Positions 9,794 to 18,370 of a DNA stretch of 42,140 nucleotides are shown one piece after another. Source of the stretch: Pseudomonadales bacterium (lineage in GTDB: Bacteria; Pseudomonadota; Gammaproteobacteria; Pseudomonadales; Pseudohongiellaceae); NCBI GenBank assembly GCA_022827425.1, contig JAJDSZ010000086.1, forward strand, positions 1 through 42,140, written 5' to 3'. The notes under the pieces are model-generated. The model worked only from the letters and a program-made list of their open reading frames with translations. It was not told the DNA's origin and searched no databases. The position numbers and the translations under genes were made by a program. Positions within the stretch are counted from its first letter, which is position 1. The number at the start of each line of letters is the position of its first letter.

Positions 9794-10093
9794 CTAGTTC
9801 TTCTCCTGCTGGTGCCGTTCGAAGGCCCTCATCTGCTCGGGGGTGGCTTCGGTCTGGTGCTGTGCTTTCCAGTCGGCATAGGGCATGCCATAGACCATTT
9901 CCCTTGCTTTTTCATACTCGACTTCATGGCCGCGGGCTTGCGCCTCGGCCTTGTACCATTTGGAAAGGCAGTTGCGGCAAAACCCGGCGAGGCTCATGAG
10001 TTCGATATTCTGCAAGTCCCGCCGCCCCCGCAGGTGCCGCACGAGGCGGCGGAAAGTGGCGGCTTCGATTTCAAGTTGCTGCTGCTGGTTCAT
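9794..10093 (-). CDS. DUF1244 family protein
   Basis: This small conserved protein of 99 residues is recognisable by the central FCRNCLSKWYKAEA segment (a CxxC pair) and the MVYGMPYADWKAQHQTEAT segment, both typical of DUF1244. It has no signal peptide or membrane helix, and its ends are charged and helical. Its biochemical role is unknown; the CxxC pair could bind a metal or be redox-active, which is inference. It begins 23 bases after the ribosome hibernation factor gene and is probably co-transcribed with it. The length is typical for the family. Confidence 0.85.
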   Translation of the reverse strand: MNQQQQLEIEAATFRRLVRHLRGRRDLQNIELMSLAGFCRNCLSKWYKAEAQARGHEVEYEKAREMVYGMPYADWKAQHQTEATPEQMRAFERHQQEKN

Positions 10094-10116
10094 GGGGTCC
10101 GGTCCTGAGGTTCGGT

Positions 10117-10458
10117 TCAGTACTGCACGCCCTTGCTGCGGTGGTTCTTGTCCACTGACTTGAGTTGCCTTTCGGCGGCGTTGAAGGCGTCCCGGATTGC
10201 CACGTACAAGTCCTCGTGGGCATGATTGTCGTGCTGCTCCTGGTTGACCCGCACTTCCCGCTGGGAGGTATGAATTTCCAGACCCACAGAATAAACCCTG
10301 CCCTTGTGGTGGTGATTATGCGGCGAATCGAGCACCACCCGGCCCCGGATAATCCGCTCGCAGTAGCGTTCGAGCTTGGCGATACGCTTGCGCACGGCCT
10401 CCTGCAATGCTTCGGTTTGATCGATGTTGTGAAAAAAGATCTGGAATTCATTATTCAT
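10117..10458 (-). CDS. HPF/RaiA family ribosome-associated protein
   Basis: Members of this family bind the decoding centre of the small subunit and inactivate or dimerise ribosomes in stationary phase. The 113-residue product has the short beta-alpha-beta-beta-beta-alpha layout. It starts FQIFFHNIDQTEALQEAVRKRIAKLERY and ends with the characteristic DLYVAIRDAFNAAERQL helix, followed by a basic tail. It is a short form without the dimerisation domain of long HPF. The ATG has GGGGAG upstream. Unlike the usual rpoN-hpf context, it stands first in a transcript followed by a DUF1244 gene. It could equally be called a sigma-54 modulation protein homolog. Upstream lies a repeat-bearing intergenic region. 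Confidence 0.88.
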   Translation of the reverse strand: MNNEFQIFFHNIDQTEALQEAVRKRIAKLERYCERIIRGRVVLDSPHNHHHKGRVYSVGLEIHTSQREVRVNQEQHDNHAHEDLYVAIRDAFNAAERQLKSVDKNHRSKGVQY

Positions 10459-10669
10459 GAGTTACACTCCCCGGTTGCCTGAGTAGTGGCGGCCGGACTG
10501 GCTGCCGTTGCGGGTTGGAAAATGGAGGTTGCGGGACAACTGTTTTCGGTGGGAAGACCCGGCTGAATCAGCGAGGCTCTTGTCTGATCTGGTGCCTGAT
10601 GTCGCAATGGCTTGGTCAGATCTTGCGGAGGGAAAAAAATCCAGCGCATCCCGATTCCTTGCTAGCCAA

Positions 10670-10894
10670 GTATTTTCTGAAAAACTCCGTCCGTGTAGAT
10701 TTTCATTATCGCAAAAACAAAAGCGTGGTTTCGTTTTGCCCACGAATTCAATGGGTTACTTCAGTCGCGGAGCGTAGCTCCGCGTCATTGCAACCGCGCC
10801 GAAGCTGCGCTTCGAAAACGCTTGCCTCCACCCATCGAATTCAGCGGCACTTCCATGTGCCGCAAGGAAGCCCTGACGTAATCAGGGCTTTCCT
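10670..10894. repeat. Structured dispersed repeat, copy 1 (long form)
   Basis: This is one of three related elements; the others are at 33584-33735 and 38530-38722. In order it holds a decayed GAAAA-type hairpin, an A/T-rich hairpin around GCGTGG, and a GAATTC word. An inner two-hairpin module follows (CGCGGAGC-GTA-GCTCCGCG at 10766-10784 and CGAAGC-TGC-GCTTCG at 10800-10814). A GCGGCAC/GTGCCGC hairpin comes next, then the end hairpin at 10865-10894 (AGGAAGCCCTGA, loop CGTAA, partner with one extra T). It sits between divergent genes, so the end hairpin is not at a gene terminus here. The flanking stretch 10459-10669 shows nothing else recognisable. Confidence 0.82.
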
Positions 10895-11008
10895 GAAGGT
10901 TCAGCATAACGCTTCCTGTCAGTTTTGTGCAAGCCTGAAACTTCTTCGACTCTGGCGGGGTTCACCGCACCCCGCTCCGATCAGGTCCCATGACGATTTC
11001 ACTCCAAT

Positions 11009-11038
11009 TTGACAGCAAATGGCCGCTGGCACGATACT
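11009..11038 (+). promoter_or_regulatory. Predicted sigma70-type promoter of the Deg-type protease
   Basis: A perfect -35 box TTGACA at 11009-11014 is followed after 18 bases by GATACT at 11033-11038 (4 of 6 to the -10 consensus). Transcription would begin near 11045, a short leader before the GGAAG and the ATG at 11069. The -35 box itself reads as a TTG in frame with the protease, which explains why a longer, unlikely start appears there. Confidence 0.6.
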
Positions 11039-11068
11039 CCCCGTTCAGCTTTGCGGAAGCCCTGCGCC

Positions 11069-12580
11069 ATGCAGATTTTTTCGGGCAAGACTTTGTTCGG
11101 CCTCGTGTTCGCAGTCGGGTTTTCTGGCGGCGCCGTTGCCCAGGACAGCGACATCCAGGAAATTGAAGACTCGGTCATCAAGATTTACACCACCCAGGCC
11201 GCCCCGGATTACTTCGTCCCCTGGCGCCTGCTCAATCCGCGGCAAACCTCGGGCTCGGGCGTGCTCATCGACGCCAGCCGCATTCTCACCAATGCTCATG
11301 TGATCGCCGACGCCAGCTATGTGCAGGCGCAAAAACACAACGACCCACAGCGATTCCAGGCCCGGGTGCTGTTTGTGTCGCATGAGGCGGACCTGGCCCT
11401 GATCGAAGTGAAGGACGAGGATTTTTACGCCGGCCTCAAGCCGCTAACCATCGGTGATTTGCCCGACCTGCGGGACGAGGTTTCGGTGTTCGGCTACCCC
11501 ATGGGAGGCCAGAGCCTGAGCATCACCAAGGGTGTGCTGTCCCGGGTGGAGCATCAGATCTACGCACATGCTTCCAGCTATCTGCTCGCCGGCCAGCTTG
11601 ACGCCGCCATCAATCCCGGCAACAGCGGCGGGCCGGTGATTGTCGATCATCAGATTGTCGGCATCGTCATGCAGGCCAATACCGGCGGGCGCTCGGAAAA
11701 TCTCGGCTACTTCATTCCGCCGAGCGTGATCCGCCATGTGCTGCGGGACAGCGAGGACGGCGTCCACGATGGATTTCCCGATCTCGGCTTCCGCACCCAG
11801 ACCCTGGAAAGCCCCGCAGCCAAATCCGCCCGGGGGCTGGACGAAGACCAGCGCGGCGTGATCGTCATCAAGGTTTTTGATGGCTCCCCGGCCGCCGGCA
11901 TTCTCGAAGTCAACGACGTCATCAACGAGATCAACGGCTTCTCCATTGCCGATGACGGCAGCATTCAGCTTGATTCCGACATACTGACCAACTACAAGTA
12001 CGCCATGGACCAGTTTCATGTGGGCGACGCCATTCCCCTGCGCTATTCCCGCCAGGGCGAAGAGCACGAGACCATGCTTGTGGCCGGTGGCGAAAGGGAA
12101 AACTACAGCCTCGTCAATGGCGAGCAATTCGACGAGATTCCCGAGTATTACCTGTACGGCGGCGTCCTGTTCGTGCCGCTGAACATGAACCTGATCAAGC
12201 GCTGGGGCAACGACTGGAGCCGCTCTGCGCCGATCGCGCTGCTCGAAGCGCGCAATGAATGGGCCTCGCCCGAGCGCCAGGAACTCGTGGTCGCCCTGCA
12301 GGTCATGGCGGCCGATGTGAATCTGGGCTATCACGACTGGCGCAACTGGGTGGTGGAAACCGTCAACGACGAGCCCATCCGCGATTTCGATCATTTTGTC
12401 GCCGTATTGCGCGAAAACACCGAGCCTTTCGTCGTCTTTCACAACGACAACGGCTACCAGATGGTGATCGACCACGAGGAAGCATTGGCCTCCGAGGAAC
12501 AGATTCTGGCGCGCTACCGGATTCCTTCAACCCATTCCAGCGGCCTGCTGAATGAGCAGTATCTCTCCCGGCAACCCTGA
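11069..12580 (+). CDS. Periplasmic trypsin-like serine protease with PDZ domains (Deg family)
   Basis: This is a probable ATP-independent protein quality-control protease of the cell envelope. The 503-residue product has a signal peptide (residues 1 to about 25, ending AVAQ). A trypsin-fold domain carries the triad H77 (LTNAHVIAD), D108 (EADLALI) and S186 (NPGNSGGPV). A PDZ domain lies at about 255-350, and a divergent PDZ-like C-terminal region at about 390-490. The arrangement resembles the Deg branch with two PDZ domains more than canonical DegP, but the second domain is weak. The ATG at 11069 is chosen because it begins the signal peptide and has GGAAG upstream; an in-frame TTG at 11009 lies within the promoter. 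Its end overlaps the next gene by 29 bases. Confidence 0.88.
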   Translation: MQIFSGKTLFGLVFAVGFSGGAVAQDSDIQEIEDSVIKIYTTQAAPDYFVPWRLLNPRQTSGSGVLIDASRILTNAHVIADASYVQAQKHNDPQRFQARVLFVSHEADLALIEVKDEDFYAGLKPLTIGDLPDLRDEVSVFGYPMGGQSLSITKGVLSRVEHQIYAHASSYLLAGQLDAAINPGNSGGPVIVDHQIVGIVMQANTGGRSENLGYFIPPSVIRHVLRDSEDGVHDGFPDLGFRTQTLESPAAKSARGLDEDQRGVIVIKVFDGSPAAGILEVNDVINEINGFSIADDGSIQLDSDILTNYKYAMDQFHVGDAIPLRYSRQGEEHETMLVAGGERENYSLVNGEQFDEIPEYYLYGGVLFVPLNMNLIKRWGNDWSRSAPIALLEARNEWASPERQELVVALQVMAADVNLGYHDWRNWVVETVNDEPIRDFDHFVAVLRENTEPFVVFHNDNGYQMVIDHEEALASEEQILARYRIPSTHSSGLLNEQYLSRQP

Positions 12581-12965
12581 GCCGCAGAAGGCGCTCGCCT
12601 TCATTCGGGAGGCCGAGTGTATCGGTTGCGCCAGATGCCTGCCGGTTTGCCCGGTTGACGCGATCATCGGCGCGCCGGGAATGATGCATACCGTGGTCGC
12701 CGGGGAATGCACCGGCTGCGAGCTCTGTGTCGCGCCCTGCCCCGTGGACTGCATTGAACTGCGCGCGCTGCCCGCGGAAATCGAGCCCGGTGACGAACTC
12801 CTGCGGCATCGCCGCCGGCGCGAGGAGTATCACGAGTTCCGGCTGGCCAATCCCGACCCCCGGCTCTACCCCAGGGCCCGCGCGAGCGGATTTTCCCGGG
12901 AAGCCGCCCGGCGCGAAATCGCCGCCGCCGTGGCGCGGGTTGCGGCCCGCCGCAAGCAGAAATGA
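12552..12965 (+). CDS. RnfB-type 2[4Fe-4S] ferredoxin
   Basis: This is an electron carrier of 137 residues. It has two cluster motifs: [16 protein letters not shown] near residue 24 and [17 protein letters not shown] near residue 56. The spacing and the [11 protein letters not shown] linker are those of the C-terminal half of RnfB/RsxB. The membrane anchor and the extra N-terminal cluster of full RnfB are absent. The C-terminal half is Arg/Glu-rich and helical. The gene overlaps the protease by 29 bases and nth by 4 bases (ATGA), so translation is probably coupled to nth. In many gammaproteobacteria nth closes the rnfABCDGE operon. Here only this fragment-like gene remains beside nth, and no other rnf gene is in the window. 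Confidence 0.85.
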   Translation: MSSISPGNPEPQKALAFIREAECIGCARCLPVCPVDAIIGAPGMMHTVVAGECTGCELCVAPCPVDCIELRALPAEIEPGDELLRHRRRREEYHEFRLANPDPRLYPRARASGFSREAARREIAAAVARVAARRKQK

Positions 12966-13597
12966 AAGCGGCTGCAAGACGGGAAATCTTCGAGCGCCTC
13001 AGGGCGGCCAATCCGGCGCCGCAAACCGAATTGCGCTACAACTCACATTTTGAACTGCTGGTATCGGTGATCCTCTCGGCCCAGGCCACCGATGTCAGCG
13101 TCAATGCGGCAACCAAAAAGCTCTACCCCGTGGCCAATACTCCCGAAGCCATGCTCGCCCTGGGCGAGAAAGGGCTCAAGCAATACATCCGCACCATCGG
13201 CCTGTTCAACACCAAGGCGAAGAACGTCATCGCCGCCTGCCGCATACTCGTGGAAAAGCACGGCTCCCGGGTGCCTTCCACCCGGGAAGAATTGCAGGCG
13301 CTGCCGGGAGTCGGGCGGAAAACCGCCAATGTGGTGCTCAATACCGCTTTTCGGCAAGTGGCCATGGCGGTGGACACGCATATTTTCCGCGTTTCCAACC
13401 GTACCGGCATCGCGCCGGGACCCAATGTGGAGAAAGTGGAAGAAGAATTGCTGCGCCTGGTGCCCGAAGAGTTCCTGCTCGACGCCCACCACTGGCTGAT
13501 CCTCCACGGGCGCTACACCTGCCTCGCCCGCAAGCCCCGCTGCGGCGGCTGCGCCATCGCCGATCTCTGCGAGTACCCCGACAAGATTTCGGACTGA
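12962..13597 (+). CDS. nth: Endonuclease III (DNA glycosylase/AP lyase)
   Basis: This base-excision repair enzyme removes oxidised pyrimidines and nicks abasic sites. The 211-residue product has the helix-hairpin-helix [17 protein letters not shown], where the K is the catalytic lysine. The catalytic aspartate lies in [13 protein letters not shown]. The C-terminal [4Fe-4S] loop has the pattern C-x6-C-x2-C-x5-C within [19 protein letters not shown]. Length and all key residues match E. coli Nth, so activity is expected. The start overlaps the ferredoxin stop as ATGA. The gene ends 6 bases before the convergent argG stop. Confidence 0.97.
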   Translation: MKAAARREIFERLRAANPAPQTELRYNSHFELLVSVILSAQATDVSVNAATKKLYPVANTPEAMLALGEKGLKQYIRTIGLFNTKAKNVIAACRILVEKHGSRVPSTREELQALPGVGRKTANVVLNTAFRQVAMAVDTHIFRVSNRTGIAPGPNVEKVEEELLRLVPEEFLLDAHHWLILHGRYTCLARKPRCGGCAIADLCEYPDKISD

Positions 13598-13603
13598 AGC
13601 AGG

Positions 13604-14815
13604 CTATTTCCTGCCCTTGCCTGCCGCGATTCGCAGACGCAGGGCGTTGAGGCGGATAAAGCCTCCTGCGTCGGCCTGGTCGTAGGCGCCGGCGTCGTCT
13701 TCAAAGGTGGCGATGTCTTCGTCGAACAGCGAATCGTCGGACTGGCGCCCGGCAACAATGACGTTGCCCTTGTAAAGTCTTACCCTTACTTTCCCGTTGA
13801 CATGGCGCTGGGACTCATCGATCAGCGCCTGCAGGGCCAGCCGCTCCGGGGAGAACCAGTAGCCGTTGTAGACCAGGCTTGCGTAGCGCGGCATCAATTC
13901 GTCTTTCAGGTGGGCGAGTTCCCGATCCAGGGTGATCGATTCCATGGCCCGGTGGGCCTTGAGCATGACGGTGCCGCCTGGGGTTTCATAGCAGCCCCGG
14001 GATTTCATGCCCACATAGCGGTTTTCGACGATATCCGCCCGGCCCACGCCATGGGCGCCGGCAATCCGGTTCAGGCTTTCCAGCACTTTGGCCGGGCTCA
14101 TGACGGCGCCGTTGATGGCGGTGATATCGCCATTGCGATATTCGAGTTCCAGCTCGGCGGCTTCATCCGGCGCCATCTCGGGGGATACGCTTCGCATCCA
14201 CATGGACTCGTCCGGCGCCGCCCAGGGGTCTTCGAGCACGCCGCCCTCGTAGGAGATATGCAGCAGATTGGCGTCCATGGAATAAGGCGATACCTTGCCG
14301 CGCTTCATTTCCACCGCGATGCCGTGCCGCTCGCAATAGGCGAGCAGGCGCTCCCGGGAGTTCAGGTCCCATTCGCGCCAAGGCGCGATGACCCGGATGC
14401 CTGGGCTCAAGGCGTAGGCGCCGAGTTCAAAGCGTACCTGGTCGTTGCCCTTGCCCGTGGCGCCGTGGGAAATGGCGTCGGCGCCGGTTTCCCGGGCGAT
14501 TTCCACCAGCCGTTTGGCGATCAGGGGGCGGGCGATGGATGTGCCGAGAAGATACTCGCCCTCGTACAGGGCATTGGCCCGGAACATGGGATTGACGTAT
14601 TCGGCGACGAACTCCTCGCGCAGATCCTCGATGAAGATTCCCCGGATGCCCATGGCCTCGGCCTTGGCCCGGGCCGGCTCGACCTCCTCGCCCTGGCCGA
14701 TGTCCGCGGTGAAGGTCACGACTTCGCAATCGTAAGTCTGTTGCAGCCATCTGGCGATAACCGAAGTATCGAGCCCGCCCGAATAGGCGAGCACCACCTT
14801 GCTGATCTTCGACAT
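13604..14815 (-). CDS. argG: Argininosuccinate synthase
   Basis: ArgG joins citrulline and aspartate with ATP, the penultimate step of arginine synthesis. The 403-residue product starts [24 protein letters not shown], with the PP-loop SGGLDTS at about residues 12-18. It continues with the [26 protein letters not shown] and [17 protein letters not shown] blocks typical of the family. The frame is open to a TTG at 14836, but the ATG at 14815 fits the family start and length. The gene is divergent from the aminotransferase, with 158 bases between their starts. No clear ARG box was recognised there. The order argG-pyrC-rnt with two genes inserted recalls the Pseudomonas arrangement. Confidence 0.97.
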   Translation of the reverse strand: MSKISKVVLAYSGGLDTSVIARWLQQTYDCEVVTFTADIGQGEEVEPARAKAEAMGIRGIFIEDLREEFVAEYVNPMFRANALYEGEYLLGTSIARPLIAKRLVEIARETGADAISHGATGKGNDQVRFELGAYALSPGIRVIAPWREWDLNSRERLLAYCERHGIAVEMKRGKVSPYSMDANLLHISYEGGVLEDPWAAPDESMWMRSVSPEMAPDEAAELELEYRNGDITAINGAVMSPAKVLESLNRIAGAHGVGRADIVENRYVGMKSRGCYETPGGTVMLKAHRAMESITLDRELAHLKDELMPRYASLVYNGYWFSPERLALQALIDESQRHVNGKVRVRLYKGNVIVAGRQSDDSLFDEDIATFEDDAGAYDQADAGGFIRLNALRLRIAAGKGRK

Positions 14816-14846
14816 GGAGAAATCCCGGCAATACAAAGGCTGCGCA

Positions 14847-14852
14847 TTCTAG
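14847..14852 (-). promoter_or_regulatory. Possible -10 box of argG
   Basis: Read on the minus strand, TAGAAT (5 of 6 to consensus) lies 31 bases upstream of the argG ATG. No good -35 hexamer is visible at 16-18 bases. This is a weak, position-based call. Confidence 0.3.
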
Positions 14853-14973
14853 CAGAGCGCGGCGGCGCTTATCGAAATGGACTTTTGGCCGGAGTCGTAT
14901 GATCATTCCCGGCCACCGGGGAACCTGCGCCGCAGCAACTCACGGTAATTTCAGAATTTCAGGGGGCTTTTGG

Positions 14974-15897
14974 ATGACTACCGGCACCCACGCCATCGCG
15001 CCGGATGAACGCAACCGGCATGTTCAAATCAATATCAACGGAGACCTGCTACCGCGCGAGAAAGCCGTGGTTTCGGTCTTCGACAGCGGGTTCATTCTCG
15101 GCGACGGCATCTGGGAGGGTCTGCGCCTGCACCGGGGCGTCATACCCTTTCTGGAGCGGCACCTGAAACGCCTTTGGGAAGGCGCCAGGGCGCTGGATCT
15201 TGATCCGGGAGTCTCGCCCGCCGCGCTCAGGCAAAGGCTGTACGAAACCGTGGACGCCAATGGCATGGAATCCGGCGTGCATATCCGCCTGATGCTGAGC
15301 CGGGGCATAAAATCCACGCCATACCAGGACCCGGCCATGACCATCGGCCCACCCACCATCGTCATCATCCCGGAATACAAGACGCCGGACCCGGCGCTGT
15401 TCCATCGCGGCATCCGTCTCTACACGGTGTATGTGCGCCGGGGGCACGCCGATGTGCAGGACCCGCGAATCAACAGCCATTCGAAACTGAATTGCATCTT
15501 TGGCTGCATCCAGGCCGCCAAAGCGGGTTTTGACGAGGCATTGATGCTCGATCCCAACGGTCATGTGGCCACCTGCAATTCCACCCATTTTTTCATCGTC
15601 CGCGATGGCGAGGTGTGGACATCCACCGGAGACTACTGCCTCGACGGCATCACCCGGCACAATGTCATCCAGCTGTGCAAGGCGAACGGCGTGCCGGTAT
15701 TCGAGCGAAATTTCTCGGTGATGCAGACTTACAGCGCCGATGAGGCCTTCGTCACCGGCACGTTCGCCGGCCTCGCCCCGGTTGCCGAGATCGACGGCCG
15801 CCCCATCGCCGACGGCGAGCCGGGGCCGGTCATGGGGCGATTGCGGAAGCTGTACCAGGATTTGATCGCGGAAGAATGCGACCGCGGCCGATCATGA
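14974..15897 (+). CDS. Class IV PLP-dependent aminotransferase (BCAT/D-amino-acid aminotransferase fold)
   Basis: This is a fold-type IV transaminase of 307 residues. It has FDSGFILGDGIWEGLRLHRG near the N-terminus and the PLP lysine in INSHSKLNCIFGCIQA. The phosphate-binding turns (NSTHFFIV, DGITRHNVIQL) follow, as does TGTFAGLAPVAEIDGR near the end. The substrate cannot be assigned between branched-chain amino acids, D-amino acids and aminodeoxychorismate. The ATG at 14974 is chosen because AGGGGG lies 8 bases before it; the frame extends to 14899 without family similarity. The stop codon overlaps the next start as ATGA, which implies translational coupling to the sulfotransferase-like gene. 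Confidence 0.88.
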   Translation: MTTGTHAIAPDERNRHVQININGDLLPREKAVVSVFDSGFILGDGIWEGLRLHRGVIPFLERHLKRLWEGARALDLDPGVSPAALRQRLYETVDANGMESGVHIRLMLSRGIKSTPYQDPAMTIGPPTIVIIPEYKTPDPALFHRGIRLYTVYVRRGHADVQDPRINSHSKLNCIFGCIQAAKAGFDEALMLDPNGHVATCNSTHFFIVRDGEVWTSTGDYCLDGITRHNVIQLCKANGVPVFERNFSVMQTYSADEAFVTGTFAGLAPVAEIDGRPIADGEPGPVMGRLRKLYQDLIAEECDRGRS

Positions 15898-16619
15898 CGA
15901 TACGCGTCGCCATGTGGTCGGGGCCGCGCAATATTTCCACCGCAATGATGCGGAGCTGGGAAAACCGCCCCGATTGCGAGGTGATCGATGAGCCTTTCTA
16001 TGCCTGTTATCTCAAGGAAACCGGATTGCCGCATCCGGCGCGGGAAGCCGTACTCGCCTCGCAAAGCGTCGACCGCGCCACGGTGATCAGGGAATTGACG
16101 GAATCATCCCCCGCCTCGCCGCTGCAATACCAGAAGCACATGACCAAGCACATGCCGCAGGGCATGGACATGATCTGGTGCGCGGGATTGAAGCACTGCT
16201 TTCTGATTCGCGACCCGGTCGAGGTCATCGCCTCCTACCTGCGAATGATGCCTTCGGTGGACGAGCACGATATCGGCATGACTCGGCAGGCCGGGCTGTT
16301 CCGGGAGATCGCCGCCGTCACCGGCGAGCCGCCGGCAGTAATCGATGCGGCGGATGTATTGCGCGACCCCGGCCAGATCCTCGCCGCCCTGTGCGAGGCG
16401 CTGGGGGTCGAGTTTCTGCCCGATTCCATGCTGTCCTGGCCACCCGGATACCGGGAATCCGATGGCGTCTGGGCGCCGCACTGGTACGGAGACGTGGCAC
16501 AATCCACCGGATTCCGGCCGTATCGCCCCAGGACAGTGGAACTGCCCGACCCACACTGCCGCCTGCGCGAGGGCTCCACGGAAGCATACCGGTGGCTCCG
16601 CGGATTCCGCCTGGGCTGA
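15894..16619 (+). CDS. Sulfotransferase-like P-loop protein coupled to the aminotransferase
   Basis: This 241-residue protein opens MTIRVAMWSGPRNISTAMMR, resembling a sulfotransferase 5'-phosphosulfate loop. It continues with VIDEPFYACYLKETG and a CFLIRDPVEVIASYLRM segment typical of the 3'-phosphate-binding region. No signal peptide is seen. Proteins of this kind are often annotated as aminotransferase-like because, as I recall, some plant proteins fuse the two domains; that name is probably misleading for the single domain. The start overlaps the aminotransferase stop (ATGA), so the two products may act on the same metabolite or form a complex. The function is unknown. PAPS-dependent sulfo transfer, a kinase-like P-loop role and a non-catalytic role all remain possible. 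Confidence 0.7.
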   Translation: MTIRVAMWSGPRNISTAMMRSWENRPDCEVIDEPFYACYLKETGLPHPAREAVLASQSVDRATVIRELTESSPASPLQYQKHMTKHMPQGMDMIWCAGLKHCFLIRDPVEVIASYLRMMPSVDEHDIGMTRQAGLFREIAAVTGEPPAVIDAADVLRDPGQILAALCEALGVEFLPDSMLSWPPGYRESDGVWAPHWYGDVAQSTGFRPYRPRTVELPDPHCRLREGSTEAYRWLRGFRLG

Positions 16620-16700
16620 GCCCGAACTCCCCTTTGCCAGCGTGAATGGACATGATGGGGTAACATCGCAAAGCCGGATTTACGGTAAGGATGCGACCCT

Positions 16701-17747
16701 GTGAGTAGCGACCGGATCAGCCTGACTCGCCCCGACGACTGGCATGTGCATTTGCGCGATCATGCCGCGCTGGCGACTACCGTTCCCGACACGGCCCGCT
16801 GCTTTCGCCGGGCCATCGTCATGCCCAATCTGAAGCCGCCGGTGACGACGGTGACGGCAGCAAGCGAGTATCGCGACAGAATTCTGGCGGCAATCCCTCC
16901 CGGCGGCAGTTTCGAGCCGCTGATGACGCTGTATCTGACAGATGATCTGGCGCCGGCGGAAATCGACCGGGCCGCGGCAACGCCCTGGCTTGCCGCCGTG
17001 AAATACTATCCCGCCGGCGCGACCACCAACTCCGAATCCGGCGTAACGGCCATCGAGAAAACCTGGCCGGTGCTCGAACGCATGCAGGAACTCGACCTGC
17101 CGCTGCTGATGCACGGCGAAGTCAATCATGGCGATGTGGATATCTTCGACCGGGAAGCGGTGTTCATCGACCAGGTCCTGCAGCCGCTGATCCGGCGTTT
17201 TCCGGGCTTGCGAGTCGTGCTGGAACATATCACCACCCGCGAAGCCGCCGGGTTCGTGGCGGAAGCCGATGCCAGAATCGGCGCCACGATTACCGTGCAT
17301 CATCTCCTGTATCACCGCAGCCATATGCTCGCCGGCGGCATTCGTCCGCATTTGTATTGCCTGCCGATTCTCAAGCGCGATGCGCATCGCGACGCATTGC
17401 GGGCAGCCGCCACCAGTGGCAACCCGCGCTTTTTTCTCGGCACCGACTCGGCGCCGCACACGGTGGGCGAAAAGGAAAGCGCCTGTGGCTGTGCCGGCGT
17501 GTATACAGCGCCGGCGGCGCTTGAACTCTATGCTGAAGTATTCGAGGAAGAACAGGCGCTGGACCGGCTCGAAGCCTTCGCCGCCTTCCACGGGCCGGAT
17601 TTCTATGGCCTGGAGCACAATACCTCCCGCCTGGAACTCGTGCGGAATGACTGGAAGGTTCCCGAACGCTACCGCTTCGGCGCAGCCGAAGTGATTCCGG
17701 TGCGGGCGGGAGAAGCCGTCCGCTGGAAGCTGGCGGGCGGCGCGTGA
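16701..17747 (+). CDS. pyrC: Dihydroorotase
   Basis: PyrC is a zinc amidohydrolase that cyclises N-carbamoyl-aspartate to dihydroorotate in pyrimidine synthesis. The 348-residue product has the metal-binding DDWHVHLRD at residues 12-20. The carbamylated lysine lies in KYYPAGATTNSESGV near residue 101. Further metal or catalytic residues are in LLMHGEV, VLEHIT and FLGTDSAPHT. Length and motifs place it in the short E. coli-type class. It starts with GTG, with GTAAGGA about ten bases upstream. Its last bases overlap rnt as GTGA, so pyrC and rnt form one operon, as in Pseudomonas-type genomes. Confidence 0.97.
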   Translation: MSSDRISLTRPDDWHVHLRDHAALATTVPDTARCFRRAIVMPNLKPPVTTVTAASEYRDRILAAIPPGGSFEPLMTLYLTDDLAPAEIDRAAATPWLAAVKYYPAGATTNSESGVTAIEKTWPVLERMQELDLPLLMHGEVNHGDVDIFDREAVFIDQVLQPLIRRFPGLRVVLEHITTREAAGFVAEADARIGATITVHHLLYHRSHMLAGGIRPHLYCLPILKRDAHRDALRAAATSGNPRFFLGTDSAPHTVGEKESACGCAGVYTAPAALELYAEVFEEEQALDRLEAFAAFHGPDFYGLEHNTSRLELVRNDWKVPERYRFGAAEVIPVRAGEAVRWKLAGGA

Positions 17748-18343
17748 AAAACCGGTTTCGCGGATTTCTGCCGGTGGTGGTGGATGTGGAAACCGGCGGC
17801 TTCCAGGCAAGAAAAGACGCCATACTCGAAATCGCCGCGGTAACGCTGTGCATGGATGCGGAGGGCATGCTGCAAACCGACCAGCATTGTTTTCATTCCA
17901 TCATCCCCTTTGCCGGCAGCAATATCGAAGCCTCGGCACTCGAATTCACCGGTATCGACCCAAACGACCCGGCCCGGCAAGCCATCCCGGAAGAAGAAGC
18001 CTTTCGCGATGTGTTCAAACTGGTGAGAAAAGCCGTCAAGACCCAGGGCTGCACCCGCGCCATCCTCGTCGGCCATAACGCGCATTTCGACCACGGCTTC
18101 GTTTACGCCGCCAGCGAACGCCACAATCTCAAGCGCAATCCTTTCCACCCTTTCAGCGTCTTCGACACCGTCACCCTCGGCGGCCTGGCATACGGTCAGA
18201 CCGTGCTAAGACGAGCCTGCGAGGAAGCCGGCCTGGAATTCACCTGCGCCAAAGCCCACAGCGCCAGCTACGACGCCGGCAAAACCGCCGAACTGTTCTG
18301 CCGGATCATCAACCGCTGGCGGGAGCTAGGAGCCTGGAAATAA
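17744..18343 (+). CDS. rnt: Ribonuclease T
   Basis: This DEDDh 3'-5' exoribonuclease trims tRNA and other stable RNA 3' ends as a dimer. The 199-residue product shows the exonuclease motifs in order: VVVDVETGGF, GHNAHFDHGFV and HSASYDAGKTAELF. The histidine-containing last motif is of DEDDh type. It also has the basic residues of the RNase T substrate patch (RHNLKRNPFHPF). It starts with GTG within the pyrC stop. The next gene is convergent and belongs to the accessory insertion. The length is slightly below that of E. coli RNase T (215). Confidence 0.96.
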   Translation: MKNRFRGFLPVVVDVETGGFQARKDAILEIAAVTLCMDAEGMLQTDQHCFHSIIPFAGSNIEASALEFTGIDPNDPARQAIPEEEAFRDVFKLVRKAVKTQGCTRAILVGHNAHFDHGFVYAASERHNLKRNPFHPFSVFDTVTLGGLAYGQTVLRRACEEAGLEFTCAKAHSASYDAGKTAELFCRIINRWRELGAWK

Positions 18344-18370
18344 CAGTTTGTGTGTACGGAATTCTCAGTT

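Noticed and set aside
11009..11068. Upstream TTG start of the protease
   Set aside because: The TTG is the -35 box TTGACA. The signal peptide begins at the ATG at 11069, which has a proper ribosome-binding site.
11444..12475. A 343-codon minus-strand frame opposite the Deg-type protease
   Set aside because: The sense strand has a signal peptide, catalytic triad and PDZ domains; the antisense product has no recognisable feature.
13802..14902. A 366-codon plus-strand frame opposite argG
   Set aside because: It is antisense to argininosuccinate synthase, with no motif of its own.
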